Source: VMCP01 sp964592635
GTDB lineage: Bacteria > Bacteroidota > Bacteroidia > NS11-12g > UBA955
Direction of reading: 5' to 3'
DNA: 29,111 bases
NCBI GenBank assembly: GCA_964592635.1
Contig: CAZQFZ010000021.1
Coordinates: 1-29,111 of the forward strand
The notes below the pieces were generated by a model. The model was not told the DNA's origin and ran no database searches. It was given only the letters and a program-made list of their open reading frames with translations. The first letter of the stretch is position 1; the number at the start of each line of letters is the position of its first letter. Below, piece after piece: positions 21,737-29,111 of the stretch. The translations under genes were made by a program, and so were the position numbers.

Positions 21737-23746
21737 ATGCATCAACTTTCGGTTATTATTGTTAATTACAACGTTAAGCATTTTTTAGAGCAGGTGTTGA
21801 TTTCGGTTGAACGCGCAATACACCATTTGGATACTGAAATATGGGTGGTTGATAACAATAGTGTTGATGGGAGTATGGAAATGGTTGCCGAGAAGTTTCC
21901 TTGGGTTAAAACCATCATCAACAAGCACAATGTTGGGTTTTCAAAAGCAAATAATCAAGCCATCATTGCCAGTAACTCGAAATATATTTTACTTCTAAAT
22001 CCAGATACTGTTTTGCAGGAAGACACTTTGCTGAAATGTGTTGAATACATGGATTCTAATTTAAATGTGGGTGGTTTGGGAGTGAGGATGATTGATGGGA
22101 AAGGGAAGTTCTTACCCGAGAGTAAAAGAGGCTTGCCCACACCGGCTGTGGCGTTTTTTAAAATGACTGGATTGGCTACATTGTTTCCCAAAAGCAGGTA
22201 TTTTGGCCGATATCACATGAAATACTTGAGTGAGTTTGAGAATCATGAGGTAGATGTGTTATCGGGTGCATACATGTTTATGCGCATGGATGCTTTGAAT
22301 AAAGTAGGACTATTGGACGAGCAGTTCTTTATGTACGGTGAAGATATTGATTTATCTTATCGGATTGCTTTGGGCGGTTATAAAAACGTATATTTTTCGG
22401 AAACAACTATCATACATTACAAAGGAGAAAGTACCAAGAAGAAGTCAGTTAATTATGTTCGAGTGTTTTATAATGCCATGGTTTTGTTTGCCAAGAAGCA
22501 TTATTCATCTCGAATGGCAGGTTGGTTTTCTTTTTGGATCAATATTGCGGTCCTTTTAAGGGCTGCATTGGCTTTGTTTATTCAGTTTATCAACACGATT
22601 TTACTTTTTGGAACAGATTTTTTGTTGATGTTGCTGGGCTTTGTAGGAATTGCAAAATATTGGGAGCATTACAATAAATATGTGCCCGATTTCTATCCAA
22701 CTGAATACTATTGGTTGCACATCCCAATTTACGTGGTTGTTATTCAATTGTCTATATGGATTTCTGGGGGATATGATAAGCCATTTAATGGGTATCGTAT
22801 GTTTAGAGGGGGATTTGCAGGTGCGTTTTTACTCTTTGCAGTTTACGGTTTTTTGTCGAAAGATTTGCAATTTTCAAGGGCTATTTTGGCATTGGGAGCA
22901 TCTTGGAGCATTGGAATTATATTGGCTTTCAGAGTTTTTTTAGACAAGGTAAATCTTGGAGGTATCCGATTTTTAAAATCGGATGATAAAAGGATACTTA
23001 TAGTGGCTGAGGAACAGGAATTTTCGAGAATCTCGGAATTATTAAATCGCAGCGAAATTCGTCATACTTTGTTGGGTAGAGTGGGGATTCATTCAGCTTT
23101 TTCAAATGCAAAAGGGAATGATCATTCCAGTTTTACTCATGTCAATGGCATTTCAGTTGGCCAAATTGGCGTGATAGAACAATTGGATGAAATTGCTGAA
23201 ATTTTTTCGGCTAACCTAATTATTTTTAGTGGAAAAGATGTGCCCGCTTCCATTATCATGCGTTCTATGTCGGATTTTTCTGAAACGGATGTGCAGTTAA
23301 AGATTGCGCCTGATCGAGGGGAGTTTATTATTGGATCGGATTCCAAGAATGAGCCCGGTGAATTATTTACTGTTGATGTAAAGTATTCAATTTCTGAGGT
23401 TTATAACCGCCGTCGCAAAAGGATTTTTGATTTAATTACTGCCTTTGTACTTTTACTTTGCGCACCATTGTTATTGTTAACAATAGGGTTTTGGAAGCCT
23501 ATGAGACTGATGTATGGGAATGTTCTTTATGTTCTTGGGGGATATAAAACTTGGGTTAGTTACACGGGGTTGGAGTCGTCTAACATGCTGCCTAAACTAA
23601 AGACAGGAGTGATTTATAGCTCGAATGGTTGGACGAATACTTCCTTTGAAGGCAACGTGAATTATATTTATGCCAGAGAATACACAGTTGGGAAAGATGT
23701 ACAGCGATTATTGCATTTTCTATTCAATTTGGAATCTAAAAAGTAG
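21737..23746 (+). CDS. GT2 glycosyltransferase fused to a degenerate polyprenyl glycosylphosphotransferase-like module
   Basis: Membrane glycosyltransferase of envelope glycan synthesis; substrates unknown. The 669-residue protein has an N-terminal GT-A domain (about 1-255) of the rhamnosyltransferase-like GT2 type: LSVIIVNYN, LLLNPDT (metal site, 86-91), GAYMFMR and YGEDIDLSYRI (200-210). About five membrane helices follow (265-400), then a Rossmann-like part (KRILIVAEEQEF, 418-429). The C-terminus (about 553-669) begins RRRKRIFDLITAFVLLL, like the sugar-transferase family PF02397, and keeps weak traces of its later blocks, but lacks its catalytic KFRSM region. ATG 21737 is preferred; an upstream in-frame TTG (21728) adds three residues. 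It is in an operon with recR. Confidence 0.85.
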   Translation: MHQLSVIIVNYNVKHFLEQVLISVERAIHHLDTEIWVVDNNSVDGSMEMVAEKFPWVKTIINKHNVGFSKANNQAIIASNSKYILLLNPDTVLQEDTLLKCVEYMDSNLNVGGLGVRMIDGKGKFLPESKRGLPTPAVAFFKMTGLATLFPKSRYFGRYHMKYLSEFENHEVDVLSGAYMFMRMDALNKVGLLDEQFFMYGEDIDLSYRIALGGYKNVYFSETTIIHYKGESTKKKSVNYVRVFYNAMVLFAKKHYSSRMAGWFSFWINIAVLLRAALALFIQFINTILLFGTDFLLMLLGFVGIAKYWEHYNKYVPDFYPTEYYWLHIPIYVVVIQLSIWISGGYDKPFNGYRMFRGGFAGAFLLFAVYGFLSKDLQFSRAILALGASWSIGIILAFRVFLDKVNLGGIRFLKSDDKRILIVAEEQEFSRISELLNRSEIRHTLLGRVGIHSAFSNAKGNDHSSFTHVNGISVGQIGVIEQLDEIAEIFSANLIIFSGKDVPASIIMRSMSDFSETDVQLKIAPDRGEFIIGSDSKNEPGELFTVDVKYSISEVYNRRRKRIFDLITAFVLLLCAPLLLLTIGFWKPMRLMYGNVLYVLGGYKTWVSYTGLESSNMLPKLKTGVIYSSNGWTNTSFEGNVNYIYAREYTVGKDVQRLLHFLFNLESKK

Positions 23747-23790
23747 TTAAAATATAAAGGTTTGCCGTGTTCAATTAAATCGTCTTCGTT

Positions 23791-24969
23791 ATGATTCAGA
23801 AAAAGAAAATAAACACATTTGAATTAAGGCGATTTATAAAATTGATTTTATTGCTTTTTGCAGTATTAGTTGGAATTCTAACACTGTTCTTGTCGCAACG
23901 TTTAGTCAATAAAATTGCAATTGAAGAAACAAAAAAGATGGAGGTATGGGCCGATGCGGAGCAAATTCTTACTGATCCTGGCAGTGAAGGTGATTTGGGT
24001 TTTCACTTGAAAATTGTGCAATCAAACGAAACCATTCCTGCTATTTTGGTTTCAGAAACGGGTTCAATTATACAGCATATTAATATTGTTAAAGAAAACG
24101 AACAGATATCCCCCGAAAAACTAAAGGAAAAATTGATTCAATTTGAATCTGAAAACAAACCCATCGACATTCCTATCGATGAACAAACGAATTACAAGGT
24201 ATATTATGGTAAAAGTTCCGTACTTCGACAGTTGGAGTATTATCCATACGTGGTTTTGGGTATTGTTTCATTGTTTATGCTGGTAAGTTATTTTGCATTT
24301 TCCTATTCAACAAGAAGTGAGCAAAATCAAGTTTGGGTGGGTTTGGCCAAAGAAACTGCACATCAATTGGGCACTCCCATAAGTAGTTTGATGGGCTGGG
24401 TAGATGTTTTGGAAATGGGCATGTTTCCTGAAAACGCGGCAGAAGAGATGCGAAAAGACGTGGATCGTTTGAAAATAATTACAGAACGATTTTCCAAAAT
24501 TGGTTCTGAACCGGTGCTAAAAGAGCAGGATGTTAACATGGTTTTGGAGAATTCATTGAATTATATGAAAGGTCGGATTAGTCCTTCAGTTGAATTTCGA
24601 TGGACACTCTATCCAAAGCCATTGTTGGTGAATATAAACGACAACTTATTCAATTGGGTAATTGAGAATTTGGTGAAGAATTCGGTTGATGCTATGGACG
24701 GTGAGGGTGTGTTAACGTGTACACTATTGTATCGTAATCACCGAATGTATTTGGAAATTACTGATACGGGTAAGGGAATTCCAAGAAACCAAATGTCTGA
24801 TATTTTTAAACCGGGTTTTACCACTAAAAAACGAGGTTGGGGATTGGGTTTAAGTTTGGCAAAAAGGATTATCGAAGATTACCACAAGGGTCAAATATCG
24901 GTAAAGGAGAGTGTAGCTTTTACAAGAACCACGATACGAATTTCGATGACTGCAAAATTGGCAGAATGA
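23791..24969 (+). CDS. sensor histidine kinase
   Basis: Membrane sensor kinase of a two-component system. The 392-residue protein has two membrane helices (about 16-34 and 153-170) with an uncharacterised sensor region between them. The H-box AKETAHQLGTPISSLMGW follows (H191 as phospho-acceptor), with HQLGTP in place of the common HELRTP, a variant frequent in Bacteroidota. The ATPase domain has the N-box ENLVKNSVDAM (292-302), DTGKGIP (325-331) and GWGLGL (349-354). No response regulator gene adjoins it, so it is an orphan. It lies 44 nt after the fused glycosyltransferase and 36 nt before the DUF4293 gene; no clear promoter box was seen in front of it. Confidence 0.92.
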   Translation: MIQKKKINTFELRRFIKLILLLFAVLVGILTLFLSQRLVNKIAIEETKKMEVWADAEQILTDPGSEGDLGFHLKIVQSNETIPAILVSETGSIIQHINIVKENEQISPEKLKEKLIQFESENKPIDIPIDEQTNYKVYYGKSSVLRQLEYYPYVVLGIVSLFMLVSYFAFSYSTRSEQNQVWVGLAKETAHQLGTPISSLMGWVDVLEMGMFPENAAEEMRKDVDRLKIITERFSKIGSEPVLKEQDVNMVLENSLNYMKGRISPSVEFRWTLYPKPLLVNINDNLFNWVIENLVKNSVDAMDGEGVLTCTLLYRNHRMYLEITDTGKGIPRNQMSDIFKPGFTTKKRGWGLGLSLAKRIIEDYHKGQISVKESVAFTRTTIRISMTAKLAE

Positions 24970-24993
24970 TTATGGATTTTCAATAATAGCAGT

Positions 24994-25001
24994 TAAATTT
25001 G
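24994..25001 (+). promoter_or_regulatory. -7 box of the DUF4293 gene, 4 nt from its start codon
   Basis: TAAATTTG matches TAnnTTTG exactly and ends four bases before the ATG at 25006, the same spacing as in tsaB and recR. It suggests the gene has its own leaderless transcript besides any read-through from the kinase gene. Confidence 0.5.
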
Positions 25002-25005
25002 ATAC

Positions 25006-25500
25006 ATGATTCAACGCATTCAAACCCTATATTTACTTTTGGTGTTTATTCTTGTAGCCTTGTTGGTGGTTCAAAATCCAACTTATGCAGAATTTGCGAT
25101 TGAGAATCATAATAATTCCTTTTCTTACATCCGGTTAAAATATCTAACTCAAGAAAACACGGGATTGGACCTAATGCAACCTTTGATTGGATATAAATAC
25201 ATCAATTTGGTTAATTTAATTGTAGTTGGTGCAACTTCATTTTATGCCATTTTTTTATATAAGAATCGAGTAAAGCAAATGAAGTTCGTTGCAATTTCAT
25301 TAATCGCGTCGATAGCCGCATTGGGATTGTTGATTATGGATTATTACTTAACGAAAAGTAGCTTGAGTATTGGTGTAATTGGAGCTACATTGAATCCTCA
25401 TAGTTTGTGGATGATATTGGCATTTGTGTTGAATTTATTCGCATTAAGAGGTATCCGACAAGATCAGGATAAGGTGAATAGCTTGGATAGTATCCGTTAG
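25006..25500 (+). CDS. DUF4293 family membrane protein
   Basis: Unknown function; a small family largely confined to Bacteroidota. The 164-residue protein begins MIQRIQTLYLLLVF, the family hallmark, and has four membrane helices (about 7-23, 66-85, 91-110, 130-148) with an extracytoplasmic loop of about 40 residues after the first helix. The C-terminus (RGIRQDQDKVNSLDSIR) is short, charged and probably cytoplasmic. It lies 36 nt behind the orphan histidine kinase and has its own -7 box. Any functional link to the kinase is a guess from position. Confidence 0.85.
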   Translation: MIQRIQTLYLLLVFILVALLVVQNPTYAEFAIENHNNSFSYIRLKYLTQENTGLDLMQPLIGYKYINLVNLIVVGATSFYAIFLYKNRVKQMKFVAISLIASIAALGLLIMDYYLTKSSLSIGVIGATLNPHSLWMILAFVLNLFALRGIRQDQDKVNSLDSIR

Positions 25501-25643
25501 GAATCACGGACACGGATTAATTCAATGTAGTATTGATGATTTTAATAGGTTGCATTAGCCTTAATCTTAATATAGAGTGTTGTTGTGTTTTAATAATTTG
25601 AATCAGTAATTTTCGCCTCACATTGGCTTTTTAGTTAACCTCT

Positions 25644-25764
25644 TCACCGTGTTGAATACGAATTACTCACCTTGTTAAATATGATTACATCGCTCTGCTG
25701 AATATGAATTTAAGCAGTTGTTTAATTTGTGTTTAACAGTCAAATAAATTGAATGTGAATTTAC
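25644..25764. repeat. degenerate 23-bp tandem repeat between DUF4293 and queD
   Basis: Three clear units start at 25644, 25667 and 25690, each shaped TCnCnnTGnTnAATAnGA and then AT-rich. A weaker fourth unit follows (25713-25735), and TGAATGTGAATTTACTCACC runs into the 3' end of queD with a shifted phase. The units are diverged, about 70% alike by eye for the first two. The rest of the 260-bp convergent gap shows no gene and no strong terminator. Confidence 0.5.
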
Positions 25765-26177
25765 TCACCGAAATACTCAACGTAGTTATTTTGAGTTTCC
25801 CAAAGTGTGATTTTGTGAAGAAATACACCTTCGGGTAAGTGAGGTGCAATTCGATGCCAAATTTCTACAGATATATTTTCTATAGAGGGCATTTTGCCCT
25901 TTAACCAAGCAACATCTAAGTTCAAGTTTTGATGATCTAAGTGTTCTATCACTTCTTGTTGAATAATGACTTTCAACTTTTTTAGATCCATGACTAAACC
26001 CGTATGAGGATTGGGTTCACCTTTTACGCAGACGTACAAATCAAAATTATGACCATGAAAATGGGGATTGGCGCATTTACCAAAAAGCTCAAAGTTTTCG
26101 GATTCTGATAAACGATTGTCCCACAGTTGGTGAGCAGCATTGAAATGCTCTTTGCGGGTTAAATACAATATGGCCAT
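25761..26177 (-). CDS. queD: 6-carboxytetrahydropterin synthase / 6-pyruvoyltetrahydropterin synthase family
   Basis: Converts dihydroneopterin triphosphate to 6-carboxytetrahydropterin on the way to queuosine (preQ0). The 138-residue protein has the zinc ligands H16 (HFNAAHQL), H41 and H43 (PHFHGHN), the catalytic C35 (GKCANPHF), the DHQNLN segment near 81-86, and the C-terminal VEIWHRIAP and WETQNNYVEY blocks. No queC, queE or folE is adjacent, so a pterin role distinct from queuosine cannot be excluded. It lies downstream of the cysteine desulfurase terminator, so it needs its own promoter; only an imperfect box (GTATTTTG) is seen. Confidence 0.88.
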   Translation of the reverse strand: MAILYLTRKEHFNAAHQLWDNRLSESENFELFGKCANPHFHGHNFDLYVCVKGEPNPHTGLVMDLKKLKVIIQQEVIEHLDHQNLNLDVAWLKGKMPSIENISVEIWHRIAPHLPEGVFLHKITLWETQNNYVEYFGE

Positions 26178-26207
26178 AATTCAATTACAAAATAACAAAA
26201 TACTGAA

Positions 26208-26240
26208 TGAAAAAATGGTACTAACAGTACCATTTTTTCA
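26208..26240 (-). terminator. terminator overlapping the 3' end of the cysteine desulfurase gene
   Basis: A perfect 15-bp stem (26208-26222 and 26226-26240) with a 3-nt loop. Its T6 side follows the hairpin on the minus strand. The upstream arm is made of the last codons (KKWYC region), and the stop codon lies at the loop. It closes the efp - ureohydrolase - desulfurase transcript. Confidence 0.8.
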
Positions 26241-27360
26241 AGGTTTCTACTGTCTTTTTGATATCTTCAATCGAATTGTATTTCCCAAAGCTAAAACGAA
26301 CGGTAGTTCGATCGGAATTGGGTTTGATTGTATTGATTACGTGACTGCCACCTACGGCACCACTAGAGCATGCGCTGCCCCCGCTAGCTGAAATACCTTC
26401 AATATCCAAGTTGAATAGTAACATATTTCCAGCATTGTTTGGCGGAAACGAAGCACTTAAAACGGTGTAAAGGCAATTTCCTGCATAGTCGCCATTGAAA
26501 TCAATACCGGGAATTTCCTGATATAATAACTGAATCATTTCTGATTTTAAATGGGAAATATGTGATTTCTTTTTTTCGATATCGCGGTATGCAATTTCTA
26601 GGGCTTTGGTTAATCCCACAATGCCATAAACGTTTTCTGTACCACCACGCATTTCGCGTTCCTGCGCGCCACCGGTAATAAGAGGCTTGATTCTAACACG
26701 TTTATTTATATAGAGAAATCCAACACCTTTTGGTCCATTGAACTTGTGAGCAGCTCCACAAAGAAAATCAATTTTAGATTCTTCTAAGTTGAATGGGAAA
26801 TGCCCCATGGTTTGAACGGTATCGCAATGAAAGTATCCATTGGCATTTCTAACCATGTTTCCAACAGTGTCTACATCCAATAGATTACCAATTTCATTGT
26901 TTGCATGCATCAAACTCACTAAAGCACCGGGAAATTCGTTGAGAAGCTCCTGCAAATGGTTTAAATCCACATGGCCATTGGGTAAGATATTTACTAAGTG
27001 CAAAGTAACTTTTCCCGTTTCATACAACTCTTCGGCGGTATGAAGAACTGCATGATGTTCAATAGGAGAAGTGATTAAATGTTTGATATTTAAGCTTTCT
27101 ACAGAGCTACGAAGAGCAATATTGTCTGCCTCAGTTCCACCTGATGTGAAGAATATTTCAGAGGGTTTGCAATTTAATAATTTCGCAATTTTGCCTCGAC
27201 ATTCCTCAATAATTGATTTTACTTTTCTGCCATGAGCATGAGAAGAGCTCGGATTGCCATAATGTTCAGACATTACGGGCAGCATGGCTTCTATCACTTC
27301 AGCATCCAATGGGGTAGTTGCTGCATTGTCTAGATAGATTCTTTGATTGTTTTCTAGCAT
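26221..27360 (-). CDS. cysteine desulfurase, NifS/IscS type
   Basis: PLP enzyme that takes sulfur from cysteine for Fe-S clusters or tRNA thiolation. The 379-residue protein starts IYLDNAATTPLD, has the PLP-region EHHA (101-104) and SGGTEADN (73-80), the PLP lysine K206 (AAHKFNGPKG), and the catalytic cysteine C331 in SGGSACSSGA, placing it in group I. No iscU or sufE adjoins it. Its ATG overlaps the ureohydrolase stop by one base (TAATG), so translation is probably coupled. It is last in the efp operon and ends at the 15-bp hairpin. Confidence 0.93.
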   Translation of the reverse strand: MLENNQRIYLDNAATTPLDAEVIEAMLPVMSEHYGNPSSSHAHGRKVKSIIEECRGKIAKLLNCKPSEIFFTSGGTEADNIALRSSVESLNIKHLITSPIEHHAVLHTAEELYETGKVTLHLVNILPNGHVDLNHLQELLNEFPGALVSLMHANNEIGNLLDVDTVGNMVRNANGYFHCDTVQTMGHFPFNLEESKIDFLCGAAHKFNGPKGVGFLYINKRVRIKPLITGGAQEREMRGGTENVYGIVGLTKALEIAYRDIEKKKSHISHLKSEMIQLLYQEIPGIDFNGDYAGNCLYTVLSASFPPNNAGNMLLFNLDIEGISASGGSACSSGAVGGSHVINTIKPNSDRTTVRFSFGKYNSIEDIKKTVETLKKWYC

Positions 27361-28253
27361 TAAATTTGGTTATTGTAGGTTAAATATCCTAGGAATTTGT
27401 AACACAGTTTAGCCATGGTGAATTCGGTTATCAGGTCGATTTCACGTGGAGCAATTTCAACAATGTCAAATCCAACTACTTTTTTACGTTCACAAAGTCG
27501 TTTTAATAACTTTGTACCTTGTTGCCAAGTTAAACCACCGGGTTCTGCGGTTCCAACTGCGGGTACAATAGAGGGATCGAATCCATCTGCATCGATAGAA
27601 ACGTAAACAACATCGCCTAGTTTGTTAATACAGTCATCAATCCATTGGTCTTGATTATCCAACATGTGCGCATACCAAGTATGAATATTGTCGGATGATT
27701 TTATTAATTGAGCTTCTTCGATGCATTGAGCTCTGATACCCACTTGAACTAGATTGATTCCCATGTCGTGCACTCTTGCCATAACGCTAGCGTGAGAGTA
27801 GGGATTATCGTGGTAGGCTTGACGTAAGTCGGAATGTGCATCAATTTGTAGTATGGACATTTCCGGATATTTTTCTTTGAACGCTCTGGCAAATCCATTG
27901 GTCACGGTATGCTCAGCACCCAAAGAAACTACGAATTTGCCTAGATCCAACAATTTCTTTGTTTCTTGATGAATTAACTGCATCGCTTCCTCATCCACTT
28001 TGCCATCGAAGTTCATTTCTTCGAGTGTTGCAATACCAATGGATTTGTAGGTTTCTTGGTCCAATTCTTCATCGTAAAACTCTACATAATGAGAAGCTTC
28101 CACGATTGCTTTGGGCCCGAATTTTGAACCTTCAAGATAGCTAGAAGTATATTCGTAGGGGACTTGTTGAATTACTACTTTTGCAGAATCCAATTGGGTT
28201 AAATGTTCTTCTGGCAATGCCAAAAAACCTTGTTCAGCAGATAATACTTTCAT
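27360..28253 (-). CDS. speB: agmatinase / ureohydrolase family protein
   Basis: Manganese ureohydrolase; agmatinase activity (agmatine to putrescine plus urea) is the likeliest. The 297-residue protein has all metal-ligand motifs: GAEHT (H115), DAHSD (D138, H140, D142), and SIDADGFDP (D221, D223), with GTAEPGGLTW as in agmatinases. Arginase, formiminoglutamase and guanidinobutyrase share these. It starts 3 nt after efp and overlaps the desulfurase start by one base, so the three are one operon. Arginine decarboxylase, the enzyme that would supply agmatine, is not in the window. The symbol is provisional. Confidence 0.85.
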   Translation of the reverse strand: MKVLSAEQGFLALPEEHLTQLDSAKVVIQQVPYEYTSSYLEGSKFGPKAIVEASHYVEFYDEELDQETYKSIGIATLEEMNFDGKVDEEAMQLIHQETKKLLDLGKFVVSLGAEHTVTNGFARAFKEKYPEMSILQIDAHSDLRQAYHDNPYSHASVMARVHDMGINLVQVGIRAQCIEEAQLIKSSDNIHTWYAHMLDNQDQWIDDCINKLGDVVYVSIDADGFDPSIVPAVGTAEPGGLTWQQGTKLLKRLCERKKVVGFDIVEIAPREIDLITEFTMAKLCYKFLGYLTYNNQI

Positions 28254-28256
28254 AGA

Positions 28257-28817
28257 TTATTTTACTCTTTCAACGTAAGTTCCAGTGCGCGTATCAATAC
28301 GGATTTTTTCTCCGGTATCAACAAACAAAGGTACGTTAACGCTAGCACCGGTTTCTACGGTAGCTGGCTTAAGAGTATTGGTGGCAGTATCACCTTTTAC
28401 ACCAGGTTCTGTGTATGTAACTTCCAAAACAGTATGGTGTGGAGGTTCCGCAGAGATCGGAGTTTCACCTTCAAATGCCACAATTACCGTATCGCCTTCT
28501 TTCATAAATCGAGATCCTTCACCAAATAGGAATTTTTGAATGGGAATTTGGTCGTAGGTTTCGTTGTTCATGCAAACAAATGCATCACCTTCTTCATATA
28601 AATACTGCAATTCGTGAGTTTCAACACGAACAATTTCAACTGTTTCGCCACTTCTGAAGCGGTTTTCCGCAGATTTACCGTCTTTTACACGACGCATTTT
28701 CGCTTGGTAAAAGGCTCTCAAGTTTCCTGGAGTTCTGTGCTGCCATTCGGTAATTAAGCAAAGTTCACCGTTGAATCGGATAAAGTTTCCTACTGAAACG
28801 TCTTGTGTGGTTGCCAT
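28257..28817 (-). CDS. efp: translation elongation factor P, Asn-tip variant
   Basis: Relieves ribosome stalling at proline runs by entering the E-site. The 186-residue protein has the KOW-like N-terminal domain, then two OB domains, ending GTYVERVK. The loop that carries the modified residue reads HRTPGNLRAF: aligned with E. coli VKPGKGQAF, N32 stands in the place of the modified K34. Neither EpmA-type lysylation nor EarP-type Arg rhamnosylation could act on it. The first gene of a three-gene operon, with a -7 box 7 nt before its ATG and a ureohydrolase 3 nt behind. Confidence 0.95.
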   Translation of the reverse strand: MATTQDVSVGNFIRFNGELCLITEWQHRTPGNLRAFYQAKMRRVKDGKSAENRFRSGETVEIVRVETHELQYLYEEGDAFVCMNNETYDQIPIQKFLFGEGSRFMKEGDTVIVAFEGETPISAEPPHHTVLEVTYTEPGVKGDTATNTLKPATVETGASVNVPLFVDTGEKIRIDTRTGTYVERVK

Positions 28818-28824
28818 ATAATTG

Positions 28825-28832
28825 CAAAAATA
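28825..28832 (-). promoter_or_regulatory. -7 box of the efp operon, 7 nt from the start codon
   Basis: On the minus strand TATTTTTG matches TAnnTTTG exactly and ends seven bases before the efp ATG, predicting an extremely short leader, as for panD. No TTG at the -33 distance. Confidence 0.55.
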
Positions 28833-29111
28833 CTAAAAATGACTGAATTGCCTAATTTTCTCAGATAGACCATGAGATTAACAATCGACTTAATATTATT
28901 GGATAAATTTGATTTTTGGGGAATATACAATCAGAATATCAGGCAGTGAATTAATAAATTCCAAATTCATTATTTAGGTTGTGATTTCCGTTGAATGGAG
29001 CCTTAAAAAATCAATTCTTTCCCATATTTAAATAATATCAAACCAGTTTGTATTATTATTCATCCAATTCTGACTTCTGATTAATAATAAATGATACTGC
29101 AACACGGATCA
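28833..29111. other. AT-rich region without a visible gene
   Basis: After the efp promoter the remaining 279 bases carry no credible reading frame, RNA gene or strong hairpin. A single TAnnTTTG match on the plus strand (TAAATTTG, 28904-28911) could serve a gene beyond the window edge, but such a match also occurs by chance. Confidence 0.4.

Noticed and set aside
28904..28911. Plus-strand TAnnTTTG box in the terminal gene-free region
   Set aside because: No gene follows within the window and no -33 element is present; single matches of this kind occur by chance.

Overview
The window is a compact stretch of a Bacteroidota chromosome. The evidence is the rplM-rpsI-rpsB-tsf block with Bacteroidota-type proteins, families largely confined to that phylum (DUF4293, HQLGTP-type histidine kinases, lamin-tail surface proteins), AT-rich DNA, few Shine-Dalgarno motifs, and many TAnnTTTG boxes (the Bacteroidota -7 promoter element) just upstream of genes. 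Order and genus cannot be fixed from this sequence. There are 31 protein-coding genes. I see no rRNA, tRNA, insertion sequence, prophage or CRISPR array. No gene-free stretch exceeds about 300 bases; the longest are 2468-2737, 12786-13052, 25501-25760 and 28818-29111.

Layout. 1-3523: ribosomal proteins L13, S9, S2 and EF-Ts, a strong terminator, then pyrH alone (no frr follows) and a long bidirectional terminator facing rpsT. 3661-5135 (minus): rpsT, a [2Fe-2S] ferredoxin and a histidine phosphatase. 5156-6686 (plus): a MenI-like thioesterase and an isochorismate synthase, a menaquinone pair. 6655-8903 (minus): an unknown secreted protein and a thiolase. 9006-10463 (plus): tsaB and a PabA/TrpG glutaminase. 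10566-12785 (minus): DUF486 membrane protein and dxs. The trpG/dxs junction is triplicated as 51-bp tandem repeats. 13053-13682: an AT-hook/coiled-coil DNA-binding protein. 13757-21024 (minus): panD, a flippase-like membrane protein, rfaE2, a glycosyltransferase, a large lamin-tail surface protein and prmC. 21096-25500 (plus): recR, a glycosyltransferase fused to a degenerate sugar-phosphate-transferase module, an orphan histidine kinase and DUF4293. 25761-28817 (minus): queD, then the tight operon efp - ureohydrolase - cysteine desulfurase.

Most of the content is housekeeping: translation, quinone, folate, isoprenoid, pantothenate and Fe-S metabolism, plus envelope glycan synthesis. The points most worth a second look are: (1) several genes whose -7 box ends only 4-7 nt before the start codon, predicting leaderless mRNAs; (2) an EF-P with Asn at the tip position, in an operon with a ureohydrolase; (3) the GT2/degenerate phosphoglycosyltransferase fusion; (4) the AT-hook protein with a perfect palindrome in front of it; (5) the triplicated gene-end junction. 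I did not find a clear new multi-gene defence or mobile system.
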